The notes under the pieces are model-generated. The model was given only the letters and a program-made list of their open reading frames with translations. It made no database searches and was not told the DNA's origin. Below, in pieces: positions 30,738 through 41,532 of a stretch of DNA of 63,154 nucleotides (positions are counted from its first letter, which is position 1; each line of letters begins with the position of its first letter). The stretch spans positions 1 through 63,154 of the forward strand of contig LT649247.1 in NCBI GenBank assembly GCA_900128395.1, given 5' to 3'. The DNA is from Stramenopiles sp. TOSAG23-2 (taxonomy: Eukaryota; Sar). The translations under genes and the position numbers were made by a program.

Positions 30738-31139
30738 CTAAGTCGCTTTGTACAAAAGAATTGCATTCTTACCACTATAGAAAAAAAGAAACGTTTTTGC
30801 TTCGTGTGTAACAAACGCTTTAAAGTTACCACCAACAACACAGTGCCACGTTGGGCCATGTTTATCATCAAAGTACAATTTTATTTCTTTAGATATAGCT
30901 GATTCATCACCATCACATTTTTGCGTTGCCTGGGCTGCTACTGTTTCAGCTTCACTGATCATACCACTATGCTCATCCTGTAATATACGGGTGTAAATAT
31001 GAAAATGGGAAATGTTAGTTGTTAATAATAAGTTAAGTTTACATTGTTTGGCAGTGTGAAATATATATATGTAGGATTAATTGTGTATACATACCATATC
31101 AGTGACGCGCTTTTGATTTCCCGAAGTACCTGCTGACAT
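30738..31139 (-). CDS. Dynein light chain, LC8 type
   Basis: Exon 1 is 31139-31095 (15 codons) and exon 2 is 30977-30738; together 94 residues, the LC8 size. LC8 dimers bind short peptides of dynein intermediate chain and many other partners. Exon 2 has ISKEIKLYFDDKHGPTWHCV, VGGNFKAFVTHEAKTFLFFY and the end strand NAILLYK. These match the LC8 core (PTWHCIVG, THE, FYxGxxAIL). The N-terminal stretch MSAGTSGNQKRVTDMD is less conserved. Ser replaces Leu in the FYSGKNAILL strand. It could be an axonemal LC8 paralogue rather than DYNLL itself. Confidence 0.9.
30978..31094 (-). other. Intron of the LC8 gene (117 bp)
   Basis: On the minus strand: donor GTATGTATAC, branch-like ACAACTAACAT, acceptor CCCGTATATTACAG. 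Phase 0. Splicing adds an in-frame start (ATG at 31139) and no stop. Confidence 0.85.
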
Positions 31140-31761
31140 TTTCAAACACTACTTCTCTATATATAATATGTGTGTTCTTTGATTTAATCTTGGTGATATA
31201 AACAAAGACTCGACTGTTTGTTTCGTTAAAGGTCATACAAAGTTGCTAATGTTGTTGTGTATTATGTAATATATATATATATGTTATGTGTATATATATC
31301 TATATAAAGCGTTAAAACTACCCAGCCTATTTCTATGTTAAAATAAAATGGTTTTGCAATGTATACATATTAATACAAGTTTAAAAACTTATTCAAAATA
31401 CTAATTTTGGAAAAAAAAGCTGTAGCCGTTGGGTTTCTCATGCTATGTTTATGCTAAAACCAGCCTTTTTGTCCTTTTCATTTTGCTATCTTTTTTACTA
31501 GTCTAATATTGTTAGTCCTGGTAGTATATGACTTATCAACAAAAAACAACACAAACAACTGCAAAAACACTCAAACTGGCCCAAAAACAACAACACTTCT
31601 TTTTTTCCCCCTACTACTATTTATTATCATTCAATCCAATTTAATAACGTCCATACTAATATTTATAAAATGTTGCATCTAATAGCAATTCCAATAATGA
31701 AAACATTTCAAATATATGATATCTCATATACATATATTCATCCATACAGAAATACTTTAAA
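31140..31761. other. Divergent intergenic region
   Basis: Upstream of the LC8 gene (-) and the leucine-rich-repeat gene (+). AT-rich with an ACAACAC/CAAAAAC-rich stretch at 31540-31595. No gene seen. Confidence 0.5.
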
Positions 31762-33234
31762 ATGGATGCTATATTGAACCAAGCAACTGCAGGTCTAGAG
31801 AAAGATATAAAGCCACAAAGAGAGCCAACACCGGAAAAAGTAGAGGAGGAAGCAGAAGAGGAATCGGAGGAAGAAGCAGAAGAGGAATCAGAGGAAGAAG
31901 ATGAGGAATCGTCTGAAATTTCAGAATTTGTGATACCGAAGGAAAGGACAATGTGGCAAAAATTTACGCAAATAAGGACGATTAAGGGGCTTGATGGCGA
32001 AGATATTCATCCTTGGTGGGTTAAACCACAAGGAGAACATGGAGCATTGAGAACAGTAGATGTAATGGAACGATATCGAGCGAAAATGAAACGTAGACGA
32101 GACTTATTGGATGAATGGCAGGAAAAAATTGATGAGGAAGAAAAAGCATATGAAGAAGAAGAAGCAGCGCGTTTAAGAAAATACCATTTTGATGCTAAAG
32201 TAAGAGGCTTGAAAAGGGTGAAAGAGGAGAAGAAAAGGATTAGAACAACTAAAATAAAACAAGACTATAAACGTAAAATAGCGGAATCAAGAGTTTATAA
32301 TTTGCTTATTATTGGTAGAGAAGGGGCAGAGCGTAAAAAAAAGGCAGATGCAGAAAAAAAAAGAATAGCTGATGAAGAAAAACGTTTGCGTGAATATACT
32401 GCATACATGAAAGCTAAAAATGATAGATTAAAGGAACAACAAGATGCAGAAGAGGAGCAAAGGCAAATAGATGCAAAAGCTGATTTGTTGATGCGAAAAT
32501 TTGGTGTTATGGAAGCAGTGCCTAAACCGTATGTACCGAAAAAAGAAGCTCCACTACAAGGAGATGAAGAATTTGTTGATTTATATTATGAACATCCACA
32601 ATTGGAAGATGGGACAAAATTAGATGCAGTTTTATCAGCTGATTTAAATGATTATCCATATTGCCGGGCAATAAACTGTTTTAAAATTGGCAAATATGGG
32701 GCAAAAGAATTGTCAATTACAATAAGTCCACGCCAAATTTTAGGTACAACTGATATTGCTCCCGGGGCATGTGAGGGTTTAAGAGAATTAAATATGGCTG
32801 GTGCAAAAATTTTAGCACAAGGTATAAATGACATGAGAAAAGCGTTTTTGAAAGGTGCAGTACCAAAATTACAAATATTAAAATTAGATGATAATAACTT
32901 TGGTTGTACAGGCGCACGTTGCATTGCTGAATGTTTGGAACACGAGCATGCATTATCAAAATTAAAATATCTTTCAATGCGAGGAAATTCAATACAAGAT
33001 CATGGTGGCATGAGCTTAGCATCAGGTTTGTATAAAGGATTAACTGGTAAACTAGAAGAATTAGATTTATCACAAAATATCATGCGGCGAGGTGGTGTTT
33101 TATCATTAACAAGAGCGCTTCAAACGTTGCCATATAAGAAAAAATTTAAAGTTTTAAGAGTTCGAAATAATCGGTTGAAAGTAGAGGCAATGCGACATTT
33201 ATCAAAGACAAGCCCACCTTTCTTAGTTTTTTAA
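31762..33234 (+). CDS. Coiled-coil leucine-rich-repeat protein
   Basis: 490 residues. Residues 20-55 are an acidic EEEAEEESEEE run. Residues 60-100 contain MWQKFTQIRTIKGLDGEDIHPWWVKPQGE, here partly Trp-rich. About 105-255 is a highly charged single-helix or coiled-coil region (RKKKADAEKKRIADEEKRLRE-like). From about 300 an RNI-type LRR domain follows: LRELNMAGAKIL, LQILKLDDNNFGCTGARCIA, LKYLSMRGNSIQDHGG, LEELDLSQNIMRRGG and LRVRNNRLKVEAM. Such proteins are common in flagellar and cytoskeletal assemblies; with no closer match the role is open. A 3'-flank element follows about 100 bp after the stop. Confidence 0.75.
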   Translation: MDAILNQATAGLEKDIKPQREPTPEKVEEEAEEESEEEAEEESEEEDEESSEISEFVIPKERTMWQKFTQIRTIKGLDGEDIHPWWVKPQGEHGALRTVDVMERYRAKMKRRRDLLDEWQEKIDEEEKAYEEEEAARLRKYHFDAKVRGLKRVKEEKKRIRTTKIKQDYKRKIAESRVYNLLIIGREGAERKKKADAEKKRIADEEKRLREYTAYMKAKNDRLKEQQDAEEEQRQIDAKADLLMRKFGVMEAVPKPYVPKKEAPLQGDEEFVDLYYEHPQLEDGTKLDAVLSADLNDYPYCRAINCFKIGKYGAKELSITISPRQILGTTDIAPGACEGLRELNMAGAKILAQGINDMRKAFLKGAVPKLQILKLDDNNFGCTGARCIAECLEHEHALSKLKYLSMRGNSIQDHGGMSLASGLYKGLTGKLEELDLSQNIMRRGGVLSLTRALQTLPYKKKFKVLRVRNNRLKVEAMRHLSKTSPPFLVF

Positions 33235-33609
33235 AAAAGAGAGAGTATCATAAGAATTTAGATTATGAAGGGGCGAGGGGAGATGTACATATTTATAAAA
33301 TTTAATTTAAATTGAGATGCATTAAAATTTAATTTTGTTTTAATTTGTACTCTCATGTAATTCTTACTCTCTTCCAAAAGAATGACAATAACTGAGGCAG
33401 TGATACTCACACACTGGTGGTGCGTTGATATTCCACCAAGATTTAAGAACAGATCGAATTTACGAAGGACTTTCGTATGATAGTTCTTTTTTTTAATATA
33501 TTACGAACAAATATTTATATGTGGAGATATAATTATGATAGAGTTAATGATAATATACGAAGCGTTCTCATAGTAAACTTTATTTTTACACACACACACA
33601 CCATTTTTT
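33235..33609. other. Convergent intergenic region
   Basis: Contains the 3'-flank element (33335-33425) and words TTTACGAAGGACTTTCGTAT (33460) and ATATACGAAGCG (33553). No gene. Confidence 0.5.
33335..33425 (+). repeat. 3'-flank element copy after the LRR gene
   Basis: More diverged: TTTTAATTTGTACTCTCATG, TAATTCTTACTCTCTTCCAA, AAGAATGACAATAACTGAGG and GATACTCACACACTGG. Confidence 0.75.
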
Positions 33610-36600
33610 TCATTGATGGAGAAGACTCTTTGACGGTATATGCACAGTTAAAAGTATTTCTTCATCATCATCATCATCATCATCCATTTCACCAGTAGCT
33701 GTTCCATTAACTTCAACAACACCAAAAATTGGATTCATATTCTGTTCTGGCATAGGCAAAAGTTGCTGTTCTTCTTGGTGCTTCTGTTGTTGCTGATGAT
33801 TATAATTATTGTAAAAATTGTGATGAGTCTGCATAATATCATTACCCCCTTTTCTTTCACCGTAAATTTGTGTTCGTAAGTATTTCAACTTCTCCTTTTG
33901 TTCCTTGATTATGTTTAACAGGCCAGCTGATTTGTGGCCTACTCTTTCAAGCTTTAAAATACGCTGATGTAATAGCTGTGCTGAGACTTTCATTCTATCC
34001 AAATTAACCGAATGGCCTTGCTGCAACTCCTCTTCAACAGTATTACTACCACCTGCCAAGATTTCATCATCGCTATTGCCTCTCCACATTCCATTATATT
34101 CAGGAAATAACTTCATTGCCTTTGCCTTTAAAGTGCCTGCTATTACTGTTGGCTCTTGAATTGATTCAAATATAGATGTAGTCAATAGTTGAATCTCCTT
34201 GGATGGAGCTTTAGGTGCATTATTTTTCAAAATGCAACTGTAAGCACGATTAAACCATTCTTCTCCTGGTGGCAATAAAGTGATATTATCAACCACAACG
34301 GTACTCATAGATTTACCAATTACAAGAGCACTTGCACATACACCACGAACAGTCCTTCCATTACCTTGGCCATGTCCACTAGCATAATGATTGAGTGCAA
34401 CAGAAATAAAGCTAAGATTACCAACTAATGGCTTCTGCTCCTGCTTTGTCAAAACATCTTTCACCCACTCAGTCGATTCAAATGTCCATGCAGCTGATAC
34501 ATCGCCAACCAATTCAAAAGTTAGTGGGTCATCGGTAGCCCCAACATTGTCTTCGTCATCATCTAATTGCTTCCTTACAAATATCACTTTTTTCCGTATA
34601 TTTGTTCGTGATTGTATATTCATTAAAATCCTAACTGGAACAGGAAGATCTTTGATGATACTATTTTTTATTGATTCTATGCTACTATCATCATTATCAT
34701 TATAAAACGTAATTGAACGTATATTTTTATTTGTAGAACTGTTTGATATTTTCTTTGCAGTAGGAAATAATTGATTCAATAGCGATTTTTTAATTTGTTT
34801 GCACCCTTTCACATTAACATGGTGCAAAATTTTCGATTTCATCTTTTCAATGCAAATTTCAATAAATGTTGGACATACACTTCTTAAATATTTAAACTTT
34901 CCAGTTGAATTGTTTGAAATATAGTCATTCCCAACGGTGTCGAATACATAAAATGGTATTTTTTTTTCGTCATTCTTTCCTTTGTTTTTATTTTGTATAT
35001 ACGTTAAAACACCTTTCGATAAAAATGTCTTTGATATTAAATACTTTATTCGCTCTGCATTTGGATTGCCTGAATCTGCCCAAGATTTCAAAATATATGC
35101 CTTACCAGATTTGTTTTCAATGTCACGAATCCAACGAACATGTACTTCATTGGAAAACGTTTGAAATAACATGTTTTCAAATCGTTTATTAATATTGCTT
35201 ATTGTTTTCGCATTCATGTTACTATTGTTAGTATTTTCATTACTGTGGTTACTGCTGCTGCTGTTGTTGTTGTTATTGCTTTCATTTTTTAGCATATGGT
35301 GAACTGTAAAATGACGCAAATGAATATCTTTTATTTCGAATGTGTCTGCAAAATGACCTTGCAAGACTTTCACCAAATGTTCTGCTTGTACCTCTGATGG
35401 CCCTTTTAACTGCAAAACGGTTCGGTTGTATTCCATATCATGTACAATTTTAGATTTTGTACTAACAATTTGGTTGTTGAAAACCCAGAACAATGATAAA
35501 CGTAAAGCATTAGCAACGTAACTATCGTTAGATGGATCAACCAATGGGCTGCTTGAACTTGTAAATGTCATTACTCTAGCTTCTAAATGTTTTGCTGTAT
35601 TGTGAAATGTTTTCAATCTTGAGCGTACAAGTCCGTAACGTCCAAGATTGCGATCACCGTTTTTGCGATACCATATTAATATTCGTAATAACATGATAGG
35701 TATTGAATAATGTCCATCATCAAATTCTATTTGCCCCATCAATGTTGTAGTTATAATATTGTTCATCTCTTCATATGTATGTATAAAATGTGAAGCTGTT
35801 CGAAATGGCGAACGATCTAAACTCAATGCAGCAGCTATACATGCTGCTTCCCTCCCAACACCTAATCGTATACCATGGATTACCAATTTACACAGACTAA
35901 GATCTAATCCTATCGTTGCTGCTAGCGTGCCTTCCGTCGTTAGTTCACCATCATCAGAAGGCTCTGTGAAAAAAGATAGACGATATAAACTATCAAATGC
36001 TGGTTGTATTTGATCTATATTTGGAGATGTAATTACATTTTCTAAAATAGACACGACAGGTCTATTCAACATCGCCTTTAATCGTAAAATGATATGATCC
36101 AATGGCGTTTGTAATATTTCTGGTGGATCGAATGGATCAAACAAATCATGAAGAGATTTAGTATACATCCTCCACACCGTACCAGGCCTTACCCTTGCCG
36201 TTCTACCAGCTCTTTGAGTAGCAGATGCTTTTGAAATCCATGCAGGAACTAGACATACTTGATGTTTAGTTACATTGTATTCAATGCGTTTTTCCGTTCC
36301 TAAACATATGACATTGTCGCAATCTGGTAATGTGATAGATGATTCAGCAGAATTTGTTGCAACAACAATTTTTACAACTCCATTATTTTCATCAAACGCT
36401 GCCATTTGCTCCTCGTGTGGAATATTTGAATGTATTGGTATGACTAAATATTGCTTATTGGAATTCCTGCTTTTAAGCTGGTCGAATAAATTCACGATGT
36501 TATATATTGCATTGATACCATCAACAAAAATCAAAACAGAGCGACCAGGGACACCAACTACCCTTGATAAATGAAATGCAATTTTGCATTGCGATTGTGT

Positions 36601-39180
36601 AATACTAGTAATACCACTATTAATTATTGTTGTCACTGATGCTTTTTTTTCAAAATCTTTTATTAATTTTGAAACACTTTTTTGTTGTGCATTACTCAAT
36701 TGTATATTTAAACGTTTGTTCAATAGATCATTTAAATAATATTCTTTCAAGACGCATCTTCTGGACCCAACAAAAAGTGCATTAGCATCAATATTAAAAT
36801 ACTCTCGATACGTATCAGCTGCTAGGGTTGCGCTCATTAAAATCAATTTCAAATTTGGAAATTGTTGCAATAAATCTTTTGCAATGTAGCATAATAGATC
36901 CGTATCGACACTTCTTTCATGTATTTCATCAATGATTAGATGTGTATGATCGCGAAATATTTCCGGATGGTGAGCGGCCACTAATACCAAGTATCCAGCC
37001 GTGCAAAACCAAATGCGAGTTGACTTTGTATCAATTGTTTTCACGCCATGTCCCATTCTTAGACCTACTATACTATCAAGATCATGTTTCATGATCAATG
37101 GATTATTATTATTATAGTTATTGGTATTAGCTAAAATATTGTCTTTGATCTCATTTGATACCCTTGTTCGTAAGGATGTTGCAGCAATACGCCGTGGCTG
37201 GGAAATAAACATCTTTACATTTTCCATTCCTACATCATTAATAATCATTTGCGGTAATCTTGAGGATTTACCACACCCTGTTTCACCATGGATAATTGTT
37301 ATTTTATTATTGCGTATATGTTTACATATTCGATCACGATGCTTATCAATTGGTAGAGTATTTCTGCTTTTATTATTTGTTATACTGTTATCCCCATCAT
37401 CACCATCATCGTTGTCGTTGTTGTTGTTGTTGCTTTTATAAGTATGGTCTCTGTGCTTATCTATCTGCGTGGATTCTTTTTGAAAGTTTATTATTGGTTC
37501 ATATGCGTTTGTTACGGTAGAAAATCGTTTACTAGCAAGCATATGAAATGTTGGTCCATGATACCAATACATGGGATTTAAACCTATGGATGGGACATCA
37601 TTATCAATTAAAAAAAACAAAAGTTTTTTACATAGTTTTTGATACATTTTCTGAAATTTAATATTATGGTATTCCATCGTTCCATCAAATGAATTAATAT
37701 TTTCATGAATAATAGCATTGCACTGTTTATCTTCGATATTATTGTTGCTATTCCTATTACTTGTTAAGCTCTCCATGGCAGCTACTTTTTGTGCAAAATA
37801 TGTCAATGCGCGCTTTTGCTCTGATGTCATTACCAACATATCGTCACTTTCATAAACTTCTTCCTTGTCTTCACGGTATTCATTATTATTGTAATGCGTA
37901 ATAACTTCTAGAACGATTTCAATTAATGGTGCTGAATTATTTTTACGCATATGGTTATGATCATTTAAATTTTGTGTGACTTTTTCTATACATTTTAAAT
38001 ATATCTCTTCCTCCATGGTCTGTTTATAGTTGATACCATGTACGTTATTGTTATTATCATTAATAGTAATTGGCACTTCCCCATAATCGTCTTCATCATC
38101 ATCGAATGGAAACATATCTAATGGTTTTAACTCATATAATAATCTGGAAAATGTTATCGCTTCATTCAGTTTTTCATTTACTGTACTTGCATCTAAATTA
38201 TCTTCATCATATTTACTAAATAGATTAGCAATAGAATGCATATCATTACTTTCTAATAAATAATCTACAAGTTCTTCTTCGTTTTCGAAGCTAAATAAAT
38301 TTTTAGAAAAGTGAGATGTATAATCATTGCCTAAATATATAGCAAAATCAATAAATGTAGATTCTGACATATCCAAGTAATTGGTTATTATTTTTCTTGT
38401 ATACACGATAGCACTTAGTACATTATTGTTATTATCATTACTATTAGCAGTGACAGCGTTTTTATTAGATGTTACTACCTTTGTTTTCAGCTTTGATTCC
38501 TTGAAAAAACTACCAAAAGTGACATACCTGGCATCTTTAAATAGATAAAAATCACTATCGTTTCCATATATTACACATTGATTTTTTTCAATCATATTAT
38601 TTTGTACATTATTTGTTTCATGCTTATTATTATTATTATTATAATTATGTATAAAACTATCACTGGATATTTTGCCTAGAATATGGTCAGCTTCTTCGTT
38701 ACAAAAAACTTGTTTTATATGTAATTCTTTCAATACATATTGTATTTGATACTTTGCTAATATTGGTAAAGGATACTCATTTTCATTATATTTTACACCA
38801 TCTATACAATATTCAAATAATTTCGTTTCTGAGTCTAATATATCATTTCTTCGTTTTATATCAGTTTCCAGCTTTAACCTCCTTTTCTTACCATCCCAGT
38901 AGACAATCGGTTGGATCTTTGCATTTAGAAAGGTAATCATTTCTTCCTTTGTACGTTTATATATCTCATAAAAGTCGCCTCCATATTTTCTCTCAACAGG
39001 TGGCATTATATTGTTTTCATCTTTGTTGGTTTGTTCATTAATACAAATATAGTGGTTCAAAATGTAAAATAAAAACCCATTACCATCTATTAATAATTTG
39101 GAATCTGGTGAAAAAGTTGATGGTAGAATAGATTCTTTTATATTTTCCTCTATAAATTTTTTTAATTTACGAATACCCAT
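33610..39180 (-). CDS. Fusion of Asteroid-type PIN/FEN1-fold nuclease and DEAH-box helicase
   Basis: 1856 residues, one uninterrupted exon. Residues 1-330 resemble the Asteroid/XPG nuclease fold: start MGIRKLKKFIEENI, acidic site Asp32 (LLIDGNGF), YGGDFYEIY (66-74), EEAD (162-165), YGNDSDF (205-211) and LGNDYTSHF (283-291). Residues about 330-600 are variable and Asn-rich. The DEAH helicase follows: motif I GETGCGKSS from 632, RRIAATSL near 664, DEIHER from 751, SATL from 784 and later QRAGRTARVRPG (motif VI). HA2 and OB-like regions come after, with a Gln-rich tail ending in an Asp run. Such helicases unwind RNA or RNA-DNA; the nuclease half keeps several acidic residues, so coupled unwinding and cleavage is an inference. 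No intron signal at the domain boundary. Confidence 0.88.
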   Translation of the reverse strand: MGIRKLKKFIEENIKESILPSTFSPDSKLLIDGNGFLFYILNHYICINEQTNKDENNIMPPVERKYGGDFYEIYKRTKEEMITFLNAKIQPIVYWDGKKRRLKLETDIKRRNDILDSETKLFEYCIDGVKYNENEYPLPILAKYQIQYVLKELHIKQVFCNEEADHILGKISSDSFIHNYNNNNNKHETNNVQNNMIEKNQCVIYGNDSDFYLFKDARYVTFGSFFKESKLKTKVVTSNKNAVTANSNDNNNNVLSAIVYTRKIITNYLDMSESTFIDFAIYLGNDYTSHFSKNLFSFENEEELVDYLLESNDMHSIANLFSKYDEDNLDASTVNEKLNEAITFSRLLYELKPLDMFPFDDDEDDYGEVPITINDNNNNVHGINYKQTMEEEIYLKCIEKVTQNLNDHNHMRKNNSAPLIEIVLEVITHYNNNEYREDKEEVYESDDMLVMTSEQKRALTYFAQKVAAMESLTSNRNSNNNIEDKQCNAIIHENINSFDGTMEYHNIKFQKMYQKLCKKLLFFLIDNDVPSIGLNPMYWYHGPTFHMLASKRFSTVTNAYEPIINFQKESTQIDKHRDHTYKSNNNNNDNDDGDDGDNSITNNKSRNTLPIDKHRDRICKHIRNNKITIIHGETGCGKSSRLPQMIINDVGMENVKMFISQPRRIAATSLRTRVSNEIKDNILANTNNYNNNNPLIMKHDLDSIVGLRMGHGVKTIDTKSTRIWFCTAGYLVLVAAHHPEIFRDHTHLIIDEIHERSVDTDLLCYIAKDLLQQFPNLKLILMSATLAADTYREYFNIDANALFVGSRRCVLKEYYLNDLLNKRLNIQLSNAQQKSVSKLIKDFEKKASVTTIINSGITSITQSQCKIAFHLSRVVGVPGRSVLIFVDGINAIYNIVNLFDQLKSRNSNKQYLVIPIHSNIPHEEQMAAFDENNGVVKIVVATNSAESSITLPDCDNVICLGTEKRIEYNVTKHQVCLVPAWISKASATQRAGRTARVRPGTVWRMYTKSLHDLFDPFDPPEILQTPLDHIILRLKAMLNRPVVSILENVITSPNIDQIQPAFDSLYRLSFFTEPSDDGELTTEGTLAATIGLDLSLCKLVIHGIRLGVGREAACIAAALSLDRSPFRTASHFIHTYEEMNNIITTTLMGQIEFDDGHYSIPIMLLRILIWYRKNGDRNLGRYGLVRSRLKTFHNTAKHLEARVMTFTSSSSPLVDPSNDSYVANALRLSLFWVFNNQIVSTKSKIVHDMEYNRTVLQLKGPSEVQAEHLVKVLQGHFADTFEIKDIHLRHFTVHHMLKNESNNNNNSSSSNHSNENTNNSNMNAKTISNINKRFENMLFQTFSNEVHVRWIRDIENKSGKAYILKSWADSGNPNAERIKYLISKTFLSKGVLTYIQNKNKGKNDEKKIPFYVFDTVGNDYISNNSTGKFKYLRSVCPTFIEICIEKMKSKILHHVNVKGCKQIKKSLLNQLFPTAKKISNSSTNKNIRSITFYNDNDDSSIESIKNSIIKDLPVPVRILMNIQSRTNIRKKVIFVRKQLDDDEDNVGATDDPLTFELVGDVSAAWTFESTEWVKDVLTKQEQKPLVGNLSFISVALNHYASGHGQGNGRTVRGVCASALVIGKSMSTVVVDNITLLPPGEEWFNRAYSCILKNNAPKAPSKEIQLLTTSIFESIQEPTVIAGTLKAKAMKLFPEYNGMWRGNSDDEILAGGSNTVEEELQQGHSVNLDRMKVSAQLLHQRILKLERVGHKSAGLLNIIKEQKEKLKYLRTQIYGERKGGNDIMQTHHNFYNNYNHQQQQKHQEEQQLLPMPEQNMNPIFGVVEVNGTATGEMDDDDDDDEEILLTVHIPSKSLLHQ

Positions 39181-39780
39181 TATTGTTATTATTATTTACA
39201 ACGTGTGTGTGTGTGTGTGTGTGTGTGTATGTATTGTTATTATTTGATTTCCGTATGTTTCTATTTCTTTCTAACGAGATGTTGTGTCATTATTTTTTAT
39301 TTATTTAGTATATGATTTACTTTTACTCTCTTCTCCACTAACTGTTGTCATTATTTTTTATTTTTTTTTATGAGATGATGTATCATTTTTTTGATCTCAT
39401 CTTGTGGGAGGTCATTTGCTTCCCCACAATGAGGGCCGATCGATATTGTGGTCTGGGGCCATAGACACAGCATCGGACTATATATAGCATATACACAGCA
39501 TTGGGATACCCGTCTGAGAGTAATTAGTGCAATAGTATACTGTATCAGTCAGACACACAGGCAGCACACAGTATGAGACTAAAAAATTACAAAAAATATA
39601 TAATAATGCACTTATATATGCATATATATTAATGCTAAATATAACTAAATAGAGATAATAATGTTGAACAAGAAACAAGTATATATAGTGGAGAGAGCAC
39701 GGATAGGATTACTAAGCATAAAAAACTTACTGTTTACAAAACGTAAACAAAAAGAATAGCAAAATAAGTATAAAAGGAGG
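39181..39780. other. Divergent intergenic region
   Basis: Upstream of the helicase fusion (-) and the jelly-roll protein (+). (GT)n microsatellite at 39202-39228. TTGTCATTATTTTTTATTT occurs at both 39285 and 39346. Inverted CCCCACAAT/ATTGTGG lies at 39422-39452. No gene. Confidence 0.5.
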
Positions 39781-41532
39781 ATGAATCCAGAATTATATCA
39801 ATTTGTGAAAAGTTTATATCTTCAAGAAAATATAAACAATAATAATAATTTTGAGGATGATAATAATAATAATAATGATAAAAAAGAAGAAGATATGATT
39901 ATCAAACCATATATATGGAACAATATTGATAATACGTTATTGATGTTTTTATTTGGTACGTTGGATGATCATTCGCCAATATCATTAATGCGTGGACAGA
40001 GGGATCTTTTGCGTGTCATATTCATGCTAACATGTGAAGAGTATTGGGAAGAACATATCATTAAAATGAAAGATTCATATCATGTGCATGCACATAATAG
40101 TTTTGCTACATTTAAAAATACCCCAAAACCAAATAAACATATACAAATTAATGGTTTGCCGAAATTATTGCCAAAATTAGGTGCAGGTGACTATAAACAG
40201 ACAGATCCTCAATTCTTTGGTGGGGTACCTGCAGCAACAATTGCTGAAAATGTTGAATTTCCAAAACCTTTAAAGATGAATTATAATGATGATAAAAAAT
40301 CTACTTCATCATCATCACAACAACAATTTTTTGTTAAAGACATTACCGATGAAAATATTGGACATTTATATGTAAATATGCTACCATTTAATTTATGCGA
40401 TAAAAATACATTACCAGATTGCTTAATGCAATATTGGGACATCATTGAAATATGTACAAAGAAAATCAGACAAACAAAAAAAGAATGTGCCTATTTAACA
40501 ATTGATGAACGCCCTGTAACCTCTGGCCATTCGCAAAGAAGAGCGGGTGTGCACACTGAATCACCTTCTATACTACCTATTTTCAAAATAGGCGAAGAAA
40601 ATAATAACAACAACAATAATAACTACAGGGTCGAATATTTAGCAAAAGAGAAAAATGGTTCATGGGTACCCGGAGCAGAGCATCATTGGGGTAGTGGAAT
40701 GCTTATGCGAAGGGATCAAATAATTGGTGGCATTTATATGGTCTCCAATGTTGATAATAGTACAGCAGTTTGGAATCATTATATAAATGATATGCATGGT
40801 GAAGTCATTGGTCCATATGGAGATTTAGAACATGTTCGATCATTATTAAAAAAACCGAGTAAATTGTTAAAAAAAGGTGAATTGGTTTGGATGACAGATA
40901 AAACACCACATGAATCATTGCCATTAAAACATAATGAAAAACGCCAATATTTTCGTCTAGTTTGTGGTGATGTTAGTGCATGGTTTAGCAATCATAGTAC
41001 AAAAAATCCTAAATTTAATGTAGAAGATCATGTACGAATAGTTGATGGAAATAAATTTAAATTAAATGTTGGAAGATTTTCAAAGCGTTGGATATCTGGT
41101 ACCAACAAGGAACTTGAACGTTTGCGTGGAGAGAAAGAATTATATTCAACATTGCAAGAATATGGTTTGTGTCATTTAGCAGAAAGGTGGATTGTAAATG
41201 GTGTTAATAATATTAACAAGTTATATTTTGTACTGCTTCGTAACTTTTCAAGCGGTAAGGATGGTCTATTAATGAAGCATAGGACATTTGAATTATATAA
41301 TCCACTTCGTACTTCTTCTCGTATGAATGGTACTGATCCATATAAAACACTTGTTAATACCACTGGCTTTCGTTACTTTGAAAGAGATCAATTACATCGT
41401 TTGATGGAGGTTTTAGGGGAAAAGTATGAACATCAAAAGGCAGTTTTACAGAAAATCAAAAATGAAGTTTCTCAGCAAATCAAAGATGATAAAGCAATTT
41501 TAAAAATGGGAAAATTGAAATTGAAGGAATGA
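39781..41532 (+). CDS. Jelly-roll, 2-oxoglutarate/Fe(II) oxygenase-like protein
   Basis: 583 residues. A poly-Asn segment occupies 19-32. The central conserved region has SGHSQRRAGVHTESPSILPI (H258, E260), then GGIYMVSNVDNSTAVWN, PYGDLEHVRSLL and LVWMTDKTPHESLPL (H377), with RQYFRLVCGD (R388) and WFSNHSTKNP. A H-x-E...H...R pattern in strands is what a double-stranded beta-helix oxygenase would show, but I infer the family from pattern only. The C-terminal third is helical and basic. The TPHESLPL/ISNHSTxNP type of protein is known to me as an uncharacterised group in protists; the substrate is unknown. An AGGAGG purine stretch precedes the ATG directly. Confidence 0.6.
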   Translation: MNPELYQFVKSLYLQENINNNNNFEDDNNNNNDKKEEDMIIKPYIWNNIDNTLLMFLFGTLDDHSPISLMRGQRDLLRVIFMLTCEEYWEEHIIKMKDSYHVHAHNSFATFKNTPKPNKHIQINGLPKLLPKLGAGDYKQTDPQFFGGVPAATIAENVEFPKPLKMNYNDDKKSTSSSSQQQFFVKDITDENIGHLYVNMLPFNLCDKNTLPDCLMQYWDIIEICTKKIRQTKKECAYLTIDERPVTSGHSQRRAGVHTESPSILPIFKIGEENNNNNNNNYRVEYLAKEKNGSWVPGAEHHWGSGMLMRRDQIIGGIYMVSNVDNSTAVWNHYINDMHGEVIGPYGDLEHVRSLLKKPSKLLKKGELVWMTDKTPHESLPLKHNEKRQYFRLVCGDVSAWFSNHSTKNPKFNVEDHVRIVDGNKFKLNVGRFSKRWISGTNKELERLRGEKELYSTLQEYGLCHLAERWIVNGVNNINKLYFVLLRNFSSGKDGLLMKHRTFELYNPLRTSSRMNGTDPYKTLVNTTGFRYFERDQLHRLMEVLGEKYEHQKAVLQKIKNEVSQQIKDDKAILKMGKLKLKE

